Shown here piece after piece: positions 48,751-58,743 of a stretch of DNA of 64,000 nt. Source of the DNA: Rhodopseudomonas palustris. Its GTDB lineage: Bacteria; Pseudomonadota; Alphaproteobacteria; Rhizobiales; Xanthobacteraceae. Under the pieces are notes generated by a model. The model saw only the letters and a list, made by a program, of their open reading frames with translations. It was not told the origin of the DNA and ran no database searches. The translations under genes were made by a program, and so were the position numbers. The stretch covers positions 2,914,001 to 2,978,000 of the forward strand of contig NZ_CP058907.1 of NCBI RefSeq assembly GCF_013415845.1. The letters run 5' to 3'. Within the stretch, counting starts at the first letter, position 1. Every line of letters begins with the position of its first letter.

Positions 48751-49649
48751 AACCGCTTCTATCGTTGCTCGGCCACTATGCTCTGACTCTCTGCGTCTTC
48801 GTTGCTTCCGGATTCGTCGCCCTGCAGGCTTGGAGCCATTACGAGCGAACGCCCTGGACTCGCGACGGCAGGGTGAGTGTGGATGTGGTCCAGATCGCGC
48901 CGGAGGTCTCCGGAACGATCCGCACCGTGCCGATCGCCGATAATCAGTATGTGAAACGTGGCGACGTTCTTTACGAGATCGACCCGGAGCGGCTTCGGCT
49001 CGCCGTGGCGCTGGCGGAGGCTGACGTCGAGGCGAAATATCAGGATATGCTGGTACGGCAAGCCACTGCTCAGCGGAAGCAGCAACTCAAACTGAATGAC
49101 GTGGTCTCACAGGAAGCGCTCCAGCAATCGAGCGGGGCAGCGGCGATGGCCTCTGCGGCCTATCAGGCGGCGCTGGCGACGCGCGATCTGGCCAAACTCA
49201 ATCTTGCGCGTTCCGTCATTCGCTCCCCAGTCGACGGGTATGTCACCAATTTGAAGCTACGGCCCGGCGACTATGCGACCGCCGGCGTGACAAATGTCGC
49301 TATCCTGGACGGGGCGAGTTTCTGGATCACCGGCTATTTCGAAGAGACGAAACTGCAGCAAATCCGTGTAGGAGCTCCGGCGCGGGTCAAGCTGATGGGC
49401 TTCGATCAGCCGGCGGCTGGCCATGTCGAGAGCATCGGTCGGGGCATCGAGAACAGCAACGAAACACCTGGTCGTTTCGGGCTGCCGAATGTGGCGGCGA
49501 CGTTCTCCTGGGTGCGTCTTGCCCAGCGCATACCGGTCCGCATTCATCTCGATCGGGTGCCTTCCGGCGTCGAGCTGGCCGCGGGCATGACAGCAACGGT
49601 CGAGATCATTCCCCCGGAGGTCGACGCGAATGCGGGGCGGAGGTCGTGA
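48747..49649 (+). CDS. HlyD-family periplasmic adaptor (AaeA-like)
   Basis: 300 residues from the GTG in the GTGA overlap. One N-terminal membrane helix, then DGRVSVDVVQIAPEVSGTIRTV, a lipoyl half-motif (VLYEIDPERLRLAV), an alpha hairpin and the closing half (SPVDGYVTNLKLRPGDYA). It bridges the inner-membrane FUSC protein to an outer-membrane channel encoded elsewhere. The efflux trio order is FUSC, DUF1656, HlyD. Confidence 0.9.
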   Translation: MKPLLSLLGHYALTLCVFVASGFVALQAWSHYERTPWTRDGRVSVDVVQIAPEVSGTIRTVPIADNQYVKRGDVLYEIDPERLRLAVALAEADVEAKYQDMLVRQATAQRKQQLKLNDVVSQEALQQSSGAAAMASAAYQAALATRDLAKLNLARSVIRSPVDGYVTNLKLRPGDYATAGVTNVAILDGASFWITGYFEETKLQQIRVGAPARVKLMGFDQPAAGHVESIGRGIENSNETPGRFGLPNVAATFSWVRLAQRIPVRIHLDRVPSGVELAAGMTATVEIIPPEVDANAGRRS

Positions 49650-49741
49650 TGCGGGCGGCCGTTTCTGCCGTCCCGTTTGCTCGCCTTGGTGCACCAGAAA
49701 CCGACTGATGTAGCGGACGCCAGCGTGTCGGGAGGCCTCAG

Positions 49742-50518
49742 CTAATCCTGCGGCTCGGGCTGCATTTCGCCGGAGGCATCGATGCGCAGCCAGCCGCTTG
49801 GCGCCAGCCGTTGCTGCGGCAGGTAGCGGCCTTTGTAGTCCATCTTCTTCGAGCCTTCGATCCAGTAGCCGAGATAGACGTAAGGCAGGCCGAGTCGCCG
49901 CGCCCGGGCAATGTGATCGAGGATCATGAAGGTGCCGAGCGAACGGTGCTGTTCGTTCGGCTCGTAGAATGAATACACCATCGACAGACCGTCGCCGAGC
50001 ACGTCGGTCAACGCCGCCGCGATCAGCTCGCCGCCGCGGCCGGTGATGCCGGTGTCGGGGGTGCGCTTGCGGTACTCGATCATCCGGGTCTGGACGTGGC
50101 TGTCCTCGACCATCATCGCGTAGTCGAGCACCGTCATGTCGGCCATGCCACCGTGGCGATGGCGCTGGTCAAGATAGGCGCGGAACACCGAATACTGCTC
50201 GGAGGTCGGTACCGGATTGCGCTGCTCGCCGACGATGTCGGCATTGCGGGCCAGCAGCTTGCGCTGGTTGCGCGACGGCTTGAACTCGTTGGCGATCACC
50301 CGCACCGATACGCAGGCCCGGCACTGGTCGCAGGCCGGGCGGTAGGCGATCGACTGGCTGCGGCGGAAGCCGCCGTGGGTGAGAAGGTCGTTGAGCTCGC
50401 CGGCCTTGTTGCCGACGAGGTGGGTGAACACCTTGCGCTCGTGCCGGCCCGGCAGATACGGGCACGGCGAGGGAGCCGTCAGATAGAACTGCGGGGTGTC
50501 GCGCGAGTGCTGGGTCAC
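49742..50518 (-). CDS. bpt: Aspartate/glutamate leucyltransferase (Bpt, Ate1-like)
   Basis: 258 residues, GTG start. N-terminal [18 protein letters not shown] and the paired Cys motif [15 protein letters not shown] are hallmarks of the bacterial arginyltransferase-like family. [25 protein letters not shown] and [15 protein letters not shown] mark the GNAT-like transferase core. Bpt adds leucine to N-terminal Asp or Glu, tagging proteins for ClpAP in the N-degron pathway. Length fits the family. Confidence 0.92.
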   Translation of the reverse strand: MTQHSRDTPQFYLTAPSPCPYLPGRHERKVFTHLVGNKAGELNDLLTHGGFRRSQSIAYRPACDQCRACVSVRVIANEFKPSRNQRKLLARNADIVGEQRNPVPTSEQYSVFRAYLDQRHRHGGMADMTVLDYAMMVEDSHVQTRMIEYRKRTPDTGITGRGGELIAAALTDVLGDGLSMVYSFYEPNEQHRSLGTFMILDHIARARRLGLPYVYLGYWIEGSKKMDYKGRYLPQQRLAPSGWLRIDASGEMQPEPQD

Positions 50519-50586
50519 GTCGGGTCGTCGGCCTCCAACGTGACCAGCATCGCCTTACGTCCGCCTCCGGTCAATCGCTTTCGCCC

Positions 50587-51114
50587 TTAGTAGGATCGCG
50601 CCGGCTGAGAGGCGGGCACGGTGCTGTTGATAATCACAGTTCCGAGCACGATGTCGTGGAGCAGCCGGCGGCGGGCGTTAAACAGCCCGACCAGCAGCAC
50701 CAGCGGCGTCAGCATCGACAGCGACAGCCAGAACAGGAAGGCATGCGTTGCGCCCAGCACGAAGTAGCCGGGTTCGCCGGTCCAGGTCGTGAGTTCGAGG
50801 CCCATGGTGCGCATGCCGATCGTCGCCGAGTGCGGGCCGCCGAGCGAGGCGCCGTAATACACCAGCGCCCAGATCACCGACAGCGGCGACACCAGCCAGA
50901 ACAGCGTCCAGCCGATGCCGAGCGTCACCAGGCCGAACATTGCGATGAACACGGTGACCATCAGCACCGGGACGGTGAGCACGACCAGGTCGATCAGGAA
51001 CGCGAAGACGCGCTTGGTCAGCACGCCCTGAAACAGTTCCGGATTGAGCCAGGGATCGAACGCCGCCTCGCGCACCTCGCCGCCGCGCCAGCCACTCCCG
51101 CCATAGTCAGCCAT
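50587..51114 (-). CDS. RDD-family membrane protein
   Basis: 175 residues from ATG 51114. The RDD signature begins LTKRVFAFLIDLVVLTVPVLMV; GPHSATIGMRTMGLELTTWTG follows, then two further helices. The function of the family is unclear (sodium/proton exchange has been proposed for some). It lies between hemB and bpt on the same strand. Confidence 0.85.
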   Translation of the reverse strand: MADYGGSGWRGGEVREAAFDPWLNPELFQGVLTKRVFAFLIDLVVLTVPVLMVTVFIAMFGLVTLGIGWTLFWLVSPLSVIWALVYYGASLGGPHSATIGMRTMGLELTTWTGEPGYFVLGATHAFLFWLSLSMLTPLVLLVGLFNARRRLLHDIVLGTVIINSTVPASQPARSY

Positions 51115-51205
51115 CAGCCTGCTCTCCGTTGTCCGCCCGAACCGGAACGATCCGGTTCGACATGGCGACGGCAGCGGCGCCTTGCAAGGCTGGCACGACA
51201 TTACA

Positions 51206-51250
51206 AACCCTCCATTGATCCGCCGGAGACCGGCGAATCGATGGAGGGTT
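51206..51250 (-). terminator. Long hairpin downstream of hemB
   Basis: AACCCTCCAT and ATGGAGGGTT pair at the base, with inner arms GAT/ATC and CGCCGG/CCGGCG around an AGA loop; 19 of 21 possible pairs form over 45 nt. It lies 22 bp beyond the hemB stop (hemB is on the minus strand). On that strand GTTTGT follows, a weak T run. Confidence 0.65.
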
Positions 51251-51271
51251 GAAAGAAGCGAGGAGGGAGAT

Positions 51272-52387
<1,116 letters not shown>

Positions 52388-52517
52388 TCACCGCACTGTT
52401 GATTTGGCGCAATCAGAGTGTTCCGCGGCGATCACAGCCGATTGATTTTGCTGGCCCGGCGGGCCAAGACTCGGGCCAGACCGCACCGCACCACCACCGA
52501 TCCGGTAACCGAGCCGC

Positions 52518-52982
52518 ATGTCCGAACTTCCACCACGCGAACAACCGCCGAGAGACCAGGCGATTTCGGTCGCGGCGATCTCGCCGGAGCGGCCCGACAA
52601 TCATGAGAACGACTGGACGCGGCGCCTGGTGCTGTTCCTGCGGGTGATGGCGGTGCTGTCGGTCGCCAAGGGCCTCTACCATTGGGCGCAGATCACCGGC
52701 TTCGTCGGCGGCGAAGACGACGCGTTCGAAGTCCAGACTATGGCCTGGCAGACCGCCACGATCTATTTCGCGGTGATCGAGCTGGTCGCCGCCGTCGGGC
52801 TGTGGCTCGCGACGCCATGGGGCGCCGTGGTGTGGCTGACGACCGTGGTGTCGATGGCGGTGATCGAACTGATGTTCCCGGCCATCTATGGCGGCAGCCT
52901 GCTGGTGGTGCTCGGCGAAGCGCTACTGCTCGCCGCCTATCTGGCGCTCGCCTGGATGGCGGCGCGCGAACGGCCGCCATAG
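52518..52982 (+). CDS. Membrane protein of the DUF6163 type, unknown function
   Basis: 154 residues. A charged N-terminal tail of about 33 residues is followed by four membrane helices, including LFLRVMAVLSVAKGLYHWAQITG, TIYFAVIELVAAVGLWLATPWGAVVWLTTVV, and LLVVLGEALLLAAYLALAWMA. The RVMAVLSVAKGLYHW stretch fits what I recall of DUF6163; this is from memory. It is divergent from hemB across 193 bp. Confidence 0.75.
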   Translation: MSELPPREQPPRDQAISVAAISPERPDNHENDWTRRLVLFLRVMAVLSVAKGLYHWAQITGFVGGEDDAFEVQTMAWQTATIYFAVIELVAAVGLWLATPWGAVVWLTTVVSMAVIELMFPAIYGGSLLVVLGEALLLAAYLALAWMAARERPP

Positions 52983-53059
52983 CGGCAGCTCTTGCGAGCG
53001 CTGCCGCATCACGCAAGGCGGCGCCGTATCAACAACAACCAAAACATAAGGGGGAAACC

Positions 53060-54625
53060 ATGGACCAGCTTCATTCCGGCGGCACCGGCGGCAGCCTGAT
53101 CGTCAATGCGATCGCGCGTTACGGCGATCGTCCGGCGATCGCCGATGGCAGCATCCGCTGGAGCTATCGCGAACTCGGCGAGGCGATCGGCCGCTTCATC
53201 ACACTGTTTCGCGACTGCGGCCTCGCCAAGGGCAGCGCGCTGTCGATCCTGTCGTCGAACCGCGCCGAATCCTGGGCCGCGATCTGCGCCGCCACCGTGA
53301 TGGGGATGCGCTATACGCCGCTGCATCCGATGGCGGCCGAAGACGACCACGCCTTCATCATCGAGGATGCCGAGATCGACGCGCTGATCGTCGAAGGCGG
53401 CAAGTTCGCCGCGCGCGGCGAAGCGATCCGCGCCCGCGTGCCCGGCCTGAAACATCTGTTGTCGTTCGGGGCGGTGAACGGCGCCCGCGATCTGCTCGAA
53501 GGCTTCGCGGCGGTGCAGCCGGCGCCGCTGGTCGACGACAGCACGACCTCCGACATCGCGTGGCTGGCTTACACCGGCGGCACCACGGGCCGCTCCAAGG
53601 GCGTGATGATCCCGCATCGCGCGCTGACCACGATGGCGGTGATCCTGTATTCGGACTGGGACTGGCCCGCCGACATCCGCTATCTCGCCGCGACGCCGAT
53701 CAGCCACGCCGCCGGCGTCACCGTCTATCCGGTGATGATGCGCGGCGGCTTCACGCGGCTGGTGCAGGGCTTCGAGGTCGAGTCGTATTGCCGCGTCATC
53801 GCCGAGGACAAGATCACCGCGGTGTTCCTGGTGCCGACGCTGATCTACGCGCTGATCGATGCTGCGGAGGTGAGGGCGCGTCACGATCTGTCGTCGCTCG
53901 ACATGATCGTGTACGGCGCCGCGCCGATGTCGCCGGATCGCCTGCGCGAAGGCATCAAGATCTTCGGCAACGTGTTCGTGCAGCTCTACGGCCAGACCGA
54001 AGCGCCGCAATGCATCACCACGATGCGCAAGGTCGATCATGACGACACCAAGCCCGGCCGTCTCGGTTCGTGCGGTCGGCCGAGCCCGCTGCTCGACGTC
54101 AAACTGTTCGACTCCGAGATGCGTGAAGTCGGCACCGGCGAGCCGGGCGAGATCTGCGTGCGCGGCACGCTGGTGATGGACGGCTATTGGAAGCGGCCTG
54201 AAGCGACGGCGGAGGCGTTCCGCGGCGGTTGGCTGCACACCGGCGACGTCGCCGTGAAAGACGCCGACGGCTATCTCTATATCGTCGACCGCACCAAGGA
54301 CATGATCATCTCCGGCGGATTCAACATCTATCCGCGCGAGGTCGAGGATGCGTTGATGGCGCACCATGCGGTTGCGTCCGCTGCGGTGATCGGCGTGCCC
54401 GACGACAAATGGGGCGAGGCGGTGAAGGCGTTCGTGGTGCTGAAGCCCGGCGCCAACAACGACGCCGCCGAACTGCAGGCGCATGTCAAAGACAAACGCG
54501 GCGCGCCGTGGTCACCGAAGTCGATCGACTTCGTCGAGGCGATTCCGGTCACCGGCCTCGGCAAGATCGATCGCAAGGTGCTGCGTGCCCCATATTGGGA
54601 AGGCCGCAACCGCGGCGTCGCGTAA
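53060..54625 (+). CDS. Acyl-CoA synthetase/ligase (AMP-binding, FadD-like)
   Basis: 521 residues from ATG 53060, with AAGGGGG 4-5 nt upstream. All ANL motifs are intact: TGGTTGRSKGVMIPHRALT (P-loop), YGQTEAPQ, GWLHTGDVAVKDADGYLYIVDRTKDMIISGGFNIYP (about residues 391-426), and the A10 lysine in GLGKIDRKVLR. It activates a carboxylic acid to its CoA thioester; the chain or ring type is not clear from sequence. It contrasts with the degenerate ANL protein at 3671-5206. Confidence 0.9.
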   Translation: MDQLHSGGTGGSLIVNAIARYGDRPAIADGSIRWSYRELGEAIGRFITLFRDCGLAKGSALSILSSNRAESWAAICAATVMGMRYTPLHPMAAEDDHAFIIEDAEIDALIVEGGKFAARGEAIRARVPGLKHLLSFGAVNGARDLLEGFAAVQPAPLVDDSTTSDIAWLAYTGGTTGRSKGVMIPHRALTTMAVILYSDWDWPADIRYLAATPISHAAGVTVYPVMMRGGFTRLVQGFEVESYCRVIAEDKITAVFLVPTLIYALIDAAEVRARHDLSSLDMIVYGAAPMSPDRLREGIKIFGNVFVQLYGQTEAPQCITTMRKVDHDDTKPGRLGSCGRPSPLLDVKLFDSEMREVGTGEPGEICVRGTLVMDGYWKRPEATAEAFRGGWLHTGDVAVKDADGYLYIVDRTKDMIISGGFNIYPREVEDALMAHHAVASAAVIGVPDDKWGEAVKAFVVLKPGANNDAAELQAHVKDKRGAPWSPKSIDFVEAIPVTGLGKIDRKVLRAPYWEGRNRGVA

Positions 54626-54977
54626 ACGAGCTCGCGGCATTTTACGAAACGCGGTCCGGATAGGGTTGTGAAGACCTTAACCGGATCGCGGACGGTCCGG
54701 CGGATCCGTTACGCAGATCTTTCAAATTCGAACGAAGCTGTCTTCAAATGCGACAAGGCGATCCGGAAAACCCTTGAATCGCCGTCGATCCGTGAATCAA
54801 ACGTTGCAAAAAGCCCTTGATTTGCAGGCTTAATGCACGGTTCACTGTCTTAAATTCATGATCTCTTTATCGTCTTATTTAAGCTGATGTTCAAAGCGGC
54901 CCCTTAAGGTGGACCTATCAGACGAGACAGAAGTTTCGTCGAATAAGTCGATCAAAAAAGACGACAGGGGAAGTGTC
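54626..54977. promoter_or_regulatory. Long leader/promoter region before the LdtR-like gene
   Basis: 352 bp without a credible gene, clearly more A/T-rich towards its 3' end. An inverted repeat CTTAAAT (54849-54855) and ATTTAAG (54877-54883), 21 bp apart, may be an operator. AGGGGAAG precedes the gene start at 54978. No terminator-quality hairpin for the upstream ligase gene was identified. Confidence 0.4.
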
Positions 54978-55496
54978 ATGATCAAAGCAGTCGCCACGGC
55001 GGCGGAAACCTCCGCACCCGCAGTAGCAGCCAACACGCCGGTCCAGCCGCTCTATCTCGAGGCGCTCACCTTGGTAGAGCGACTGCACCGCCGGTTGCTC
55101 GACGTCATCAAGGACGAGTTCGACCGTCGCGGTCGCGCCGATATCAACTCGGTTCAGGCGCTGCTGCTGTACAACATCGGTGACAAGGAACTGACCGCGG
55201 GCGAACTACGCACGCGCGGTTACTACCTTGGCTCCAACGTTTCCTACAATCTGAAGAAGCTGGTCGAGCTCGGTTTCCTCGATCATCAGCGGTCGCGTGT
55301 CGATCGCCGCTCGGTGCGGATCCGTCTGACCCCGCAGGGCCAGGAAGTCCGCCACATCGTCGACGCGCTGTATCAGAAGCACGTCAAGACGGTGGAGCAG
55401 GTCGGCGGCATCTCCAGCGAGGAGTTCGCCACGCTCAACAAGTCGCTGCACCGCCTCGAGCGGTTCTGGACCGACCAGATCCTGTATCGGCTGTAA
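54978..55496 (+). CDS. ldtR: MarR-family regulator, LdtR-like
   Basis: 172 residues from ATG 54978. LYLEALTLVERLHRRLLDVIKDEFDRRG and NSVQALLLYNIGDKELTAGELRTRGYYLGSNVSYNLKKLVELGFLDHQRS (about residues 60-110) match the Rhizobiales LdtR type, a MarR protein that controls an L,D-transpeptidase and cell-wall/osmotic functions in Sinorhizobium and Liberibacter. The winged helix with the DRR wing (SRVDRRSVRIRLT) is complete. The symbol is by recognition and should be treated as likely rather than certain. Confidence 0.75.
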   Translation: MIKAVATAAETSAPAVAANTPVQPLYLEALTLVERLHRRLLDVIKDEFDRRGRADINSVQALLLYNIGDKELTAGELRTRGYYLGSNVSYNLKKLVELGFLDHQRSRVDRRSVRIRLTPQGQEVRHIVDALYQKHVKTVEQVGGISSEEFATLNKSLHRLERFWTDQILYRL

Positions 55497-55596
55497 GCCG
55501 TCCAAACATACGCGCCAACGTCGGCCGGCGATCCGCCGAGCCGCTGCTCATCAAGAAGCAGGCCCGCGCGCTGTCAGTCTCCAGACCTGTCGTCCT

Positions 55597-55629
55597 TCGG
55601 CCTCCCCACAAGGGAGGCCGATTTGTTTT
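55597..55629 (+). terminator. Intrinsic terminator after the LdtR-like gene
   Basis: TCGGCCTCCC-CACAA-GGGAGGCCGA is a 10-bp perfect stem followed by TTTGTTTT. Confidence 0.9.
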
Positions 55630-55710
55630 GCGCCGCCAAATTTCCCCGGAACCAAAGGGAACCTTCGCCGCCGCCCGTACTTATCCCTGCGCCAGCCGTT
55701 GGAGAGGACG

Positions 55711-55938
55711 ATGCTGATCGAGCGAGGGCTTCGGGTGATGAACGTCGATACGATCGGAAAGGCCTACGATATCGCGGCGAACTATCTGCGCCGCACCGGC
55801 TCGATTCCCGACACCACAGCGACCCACGACGCGCTGCTGGAGTCGATCGTGCGGATGTTCCAGCGCGGCGAGACCCATCCGATCCGGCTCGCCAACAAGG
55901 CCATCTCCATTTTCGAGTCCGCGAAGATCGCGGCCTGA
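55711..55938 (+). CDS. Small conserved-looking protein, unknown function
   Basis: 75 residues from ATG 55711, with GGAGAGG 5-6 nt upstream. Predicted soluble and helical: KAYDIAANYLRRTG, ALLESIVRMFQRGETHPIRLANKAIS. No family is recognised. The segment ...RMFQRGETHPIRLA resembles TLFEAGETDDNRLT of the next gene, so the two may be diverged duplicates. The spacing to that gene is 16 bp. Confidence 0.7.
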   Translation: MLIERGLRVMNVDTIGKAYDIAANYLRRTGSIPDTTATHDALLESIVRMFQRGETHPIRLANKAISIFESAKIAA

Positions 55939-55954
55939 CAGCAAAGGGGACGAT

Positions 55955-56170
55955 ATGCAACGCGCCATCGACCGCGTGATCCAGACCTATGGGCTGCTGA
56001 CCAACCAGGAAGCGGCGGAGAACGCCAAAGCCAAAGTCGAGACCTACATTCGCACGCTGTTCGAAGCCGGCGAGACCGACGACAACCGCCTGACGGTGTG
56101 CGGTCTGGTCTATCTGCGCGAGCTTGACGGCAGCAATGATCCGGTGAAAGCTGGCTACACGGGGATGTAG
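55955..56170 (+). CDS. Small conserved-looking protein, unknown function
   Basis: 71 residues from ATG 55955, with AAAGGGGA upstream. Soluble and helical: MQRAIDRVIQTYGLLTNQEA, KVETYIRTLFEAGETDDNRLT. Similar in pattern to the previous small protein around GET...RL. It is probably in the same transcript and just before the DUF4142-like gene. Confidence 0.7.
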   Translation: MQRAIDRVIQTYGLLTNQEAAENAKAKVETYIRTLFEAGETDDNRLTVCGLVYLRELDGSNDPVKAGYTGM

Positions 56171-56184
56171 CACGGCGGTGAACC

Positions 56185-56751
56185 ATGATGATGCGGCTGA
56201 TCGCAGGACTGGTTGCGATCCTTCCCGCCATCGTCATCGTTACCGGCGTGATCGCGGGACAGGAAACGCCCCGCAAGCACGCTCTGATTGAAGGCCTTGG
56301 GATCAAGCAGGTGTTCGGCTGGCCGCCGAACGCCGCCGACGTGCTGCGCTATCTGCACCAGTTCAACATGTTTCAGGCCCAGGCCGCGGCTCTGGCGGAT
56401 TCACGCGGGGACGACGCGCTGCGGCAATTCGCGATCACGCAGGCGCGCCAGGCGCGCGAGCGCGACCAGCAGGTGTTCCGCCTCAACACCTTCACGCTGC
56501 TGTCGATCGACTTCCCGGACCACCCCAACGTGATCCTCAGCAACGAGCTGGCGGGCCTGCGCGGCGCGGTCGGCGAGCGGTTCATGACCGACTTCCATGC
56601 CAAGCAGATCAAGGAATTCCGCCGCATGATTGCGCTGATGCGGCGGTTTATGCTGCATCCGGACAACGACCTGATCCGCCGCTTCGCGATCGAGCAGCTG
56701 CCGCTCTTGGAACGCGATCTGGCGGTTCTGGAAGGGCAGGCGACGAGCTGA
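56185..56751 (+). CDS. DUF4142-like secreted/anchored helical protein
   Basis: 188 residues. The N-terminal hydrophobic segment RLIAGLVAILPAIVIVTGVIAG is a signal peptide or anchor. Two helical pairs follow with the DUF4142 (ferritin-like) pattern: FQAQAAALADSRGDDALRQFAITQARQARERDQ and TDFHAKQIKEFRRMIALMRRF...IRRFAIEQLPLLERDLAVLEG (about residues 55-87 and 130-185). The His/Glu metal ligands of true ferritins are not clearly present. The role of the family is unknown. Confidence 0.7.
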   Translation: MMMRLIAGLVAILPAIVIVTGVIAGQETPRKHALIEGLGIKQVFGWPPNAADVLRYLHQFNMFQAQAAALADSRGDDALRQFAITQARQARERDQQVFRLNTFTLLSIDFPDHPNVILSNELAGLRGAVGERFMTDFHAKQIKEFRRMIALMRRFMLHPDNDLIRRFAIEQLPLLERDLAVLEGQATS

Positions 56752-56806
56752 CGACCGCCAGGGGCGCCGCCTTGAGCCGGGCCCCCGGGTGGCCTACATC
56801 GTTGCC

Positions 56807-57208
56807 ATGAGCCTTGCCCATTCGGACATTCTGAACGACGACCAGATCGCCCAGCTGGTGCGGACCTTCTATGGCCGCGCCCGGGAAGACGAGGTGATCG
56901 GGCCGATTTTCGCCTCCGCCGTGCACGATTGGGATCACCACATCGCCCAGATCACCGATTTCTGGTCGTCGATGCTGCTGAAGACCGGGCGATATGGCGG
57001 CCGGCCGATGCGGCCGCATCTGATGCTCAACCTGGCGCCGGAGCATTTCGACCGCTGGCTGAAGCTGTTCGAAGCGACCGCGACCGAGCTGTTCACCCCG
57101 GAGGTGGCAGCCGAGTTCATCATCCGCGCCCGCCGCATCGCCGACAGCTTCGAGATGGGCATCGCGACCACCCAGGGCAAAGTCGCGACTCCCAGGCATA
57201 GCGTGTAG
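56807..57208 (+). CDS. Group III truncated hemoglobin
   Basis: 133 residues from ATG 56807 (GTG 56789 possible). Globin pattern: LVRTFYGRAREDEVIGPIF, DHHIAQITDFWSSMLL, GGRPMRPHLMLNLAPEHFDRWLKLF. The proximal His is in HFDRWL or the preceding RPHL segment, as in group III. Group III globins are implicated in oxygen or NO chemistry; the specific role is unknown. It ends just before a palindromic repeat. Confidence 0.88.
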   Translation: MSLAHSDILNDDQIAQLVRTFYGRAREDEVIGPIFASAVHDWDHHIAQITDFWSSMLLKTGRYGGRPMRPHLMLNLAPEHFDRWLKLFEATATELFTPEVAAEFIIRARRIADSFEMGIATTQGKVATPRHSV

Positions 57209-57228
57209 TTCGGCGCGGCCTTCCAGGC

Positions 57229-57343
57229 CGTCATTCCGGGGCGCTCACGTCAGTGAGCGAACCCGGCATCTGGAGCTTGGGGAAACGCAGTGCGCGATGA
57301 CCTCGGGATTCCGGGTTCGCGCTGCGCGCGCCCCGGAATGACG
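57229..57343. repeat. Intergenic palindromic repeat, family C
   Basis: Outer arms CGTCATTCCGGGGCGC (57229-57244) and GCGCGCCCCGGAATGACG (57326-57343). Inner arms include GAACCCGG and CCGGGTTC. It forms a very long hairpin between the convergent globin and GST genes. Confidence 0.88.
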
Positions 57344-57357
57344 AGGTGCGGGAGAGA

Positions 57358-58230
57358 TTACTTCGCCTCGAGCTTGTCCTGCGTCTTGGTCTCGAAGTCG
57401 CCGGCGTCGTGGCGTTCGTGGAGCTGGGTGGAGAGGTCGCCGCTGATGCGGTTGACGATGCGGCCGCGCTTCACCGCGGGACGGGCCCCAATCGCCTTGG
57501 TCCAGCGCTGCACGTTCTTGTAGCTGGCCACATCCAGGAAGGTGGCGCTGTCGCCATACAACACGCCGTTGGCGAGCCCGCCGTACCACGGCCACACCGC
57601 GATGTCGGCGATCGAGTATTCGGCGCCGGCCAGATACTCGGTCTCGGCCAGCCGGTGGTCGAGCACGTCCATCTGCCGCTTCACCTCCATGGCGAAGCGG
57701 TTGATCGGGTATTCCCACTTCTCCGGCGCATAGGCATAGAAATGGCCGAAGCCGCCGCCGAGATACGGGGCCGAGCCCATCTGCCAGAACAGCCAGTTCA
57801 GGCACTCGGTGCGGCCGGCCGGATCCTTCGGGATGAATTCGCCGAACTTCTCGGCGAGGTAGAGCAGGATCGAGCCGGATTCGAACACGCGCTGCGGCGG
57901 GTTCACCGAACGATCGAGCAGCGCCGGGATCTTCGAATTCGGATTGACCTGCACGAAGCCCGACGAGAACTGGTCGCCGTCGCCGATCTTGATCAGCCAG
58001 GCGTCGTATTCGGCGCCGGTGTGGCCGCGCGCCAGCAGTTCTTCGAGCAGGATCGTCACCTTCTGGCCGTTCGGCGTCGCCAGCGAATACAGCTGCAGCG
58101 GATGCTTGCCGACCGGCAGCTCCTTGTCATGGGTGGGGCCGGCAATCGGGCGGTTGATCGACGCGAATTTGCCGCCGTTCTCCTTGTCCCAGGTCCAGAC
58201 TTTGGGCGGCGTGTAGGGGGCGTCGGTCAT
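57358..58230 (-). CDS. yghU: Glutathione-dependent disulfide-bond oxidoreductase (YghU-type GST)
   Basis: 290 residues, longer than ordinary GSTs, as in YghU/YfcG. Thioredoxin-like half: LQLYSLATPNGQKVTILLEELL, with NPNSKIPALLDR and FESGSILLYLAEKFG for glutathione binding. Helical half: EYSIADIAVWPWYGGL. The TPNGQKV motif (Thr/Asn instead of the usual Ser/Tyr) marks the Nu class, which reduces disulfide-bonded substrates. Confidence 0.9.
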   Translation of the reverse strand: MTDAPYTPPKVWTWDKENGGKFASINRPIAGPTHDKELPVGKHPLQLYSLATPNGQKVTILLEELLARGHTGAEYDAWLIKIGDGDQFSSGFVQVNPNSKIPALLDRSVNPPQRVFESGSILLYLAEKFGEFIPKDPAGRTECLNWLFWQMGSAPYLGGGFGHFYAYAPEKWEYPINRFAMEVKRQMDVLDHRLAETEYLAGAEYSIADIAVWPWYGGLANGVLYGDSATFLDVASYKNVQRWTKAIGARPAVKRGRIVNRISGDLSTQLHERHDAGDFETKTQDKLEAK

Positions 58231-58487
58231 CGATGGGCTCCGGATTGAGTTCGGATTGTGGTTGGGGAACAGCAGAGATTGGCGAGCCGCGCGCGCATTG
58301 CAAGGGGCATCGCGGCAGCTTGGTCATGCCCTGCAGGCGGTTGCAGCGTCCGCAGGGCGGCGGACGAGCGCTGAGGCGAGGGCGGTTATGCAGCGCCGCT
58401 GTCAACCGATTTTCGCCGGGTGCTGCGGATTTGATGCGGCCGCCGTCATCGCGCTGCGCTACAACGCGGGCGACGACACAACGAACG

Positions 58488-58703
58488 ATGGACGACATGG
58501 ACAAGAAGGCGATGCGCGAAGAGGCCGAACGGCTGATGCGCGAGGCGATGGCGAACCGCAACGTCACAGTGAAGCAGGGCGACACCGTGATCAACACCAC
58601 CTGCGGCAAATGCGGCGCGCCGAACAAGGTCAAGGCGCCGAAGGGCGTCACCCGCGTGGCCTACGTCTGCAAGGAATGCGGGGCGAAGCAGGAGACGCTG
58701 TGA
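58488..58703 (+). CDS. Small zinc-ribbon protein, unknown function
   Basis: 71 residues from ATG 58488 (ATG 58497 also possible; no clear ribosome binding site). A helical, charged N-terminus (MDDMDKKAMREEAERLMREAM) is followed by a zinc ribbon: TCGKCGAPNKVKAPKG and VCKECGAKQETL, a C-x2-C ... C-x2-C pair. It resembles small rubredoxin-like metal-binding proteins. Divergent from the GST gene. Confidence 0.75.
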   Translation: MDDMDKKAMREEAERLMREAMANRNVTVKQGDTVINTTCGKCGAPNKVKAPKGVTRVAYVCKECGAKQETL

Positions 58704-58743
58704 GTCCAGCGGTAGCCCGGATGAGCACCACGACATCCGGGAT

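Noticed and set aside
53009-54484. Open frame of about 491 codons opposite the acyl-CoA ligase
   Set aside because: The ligase has every ANL motif in order; the opposite frame has none and is His/Arg-rich.
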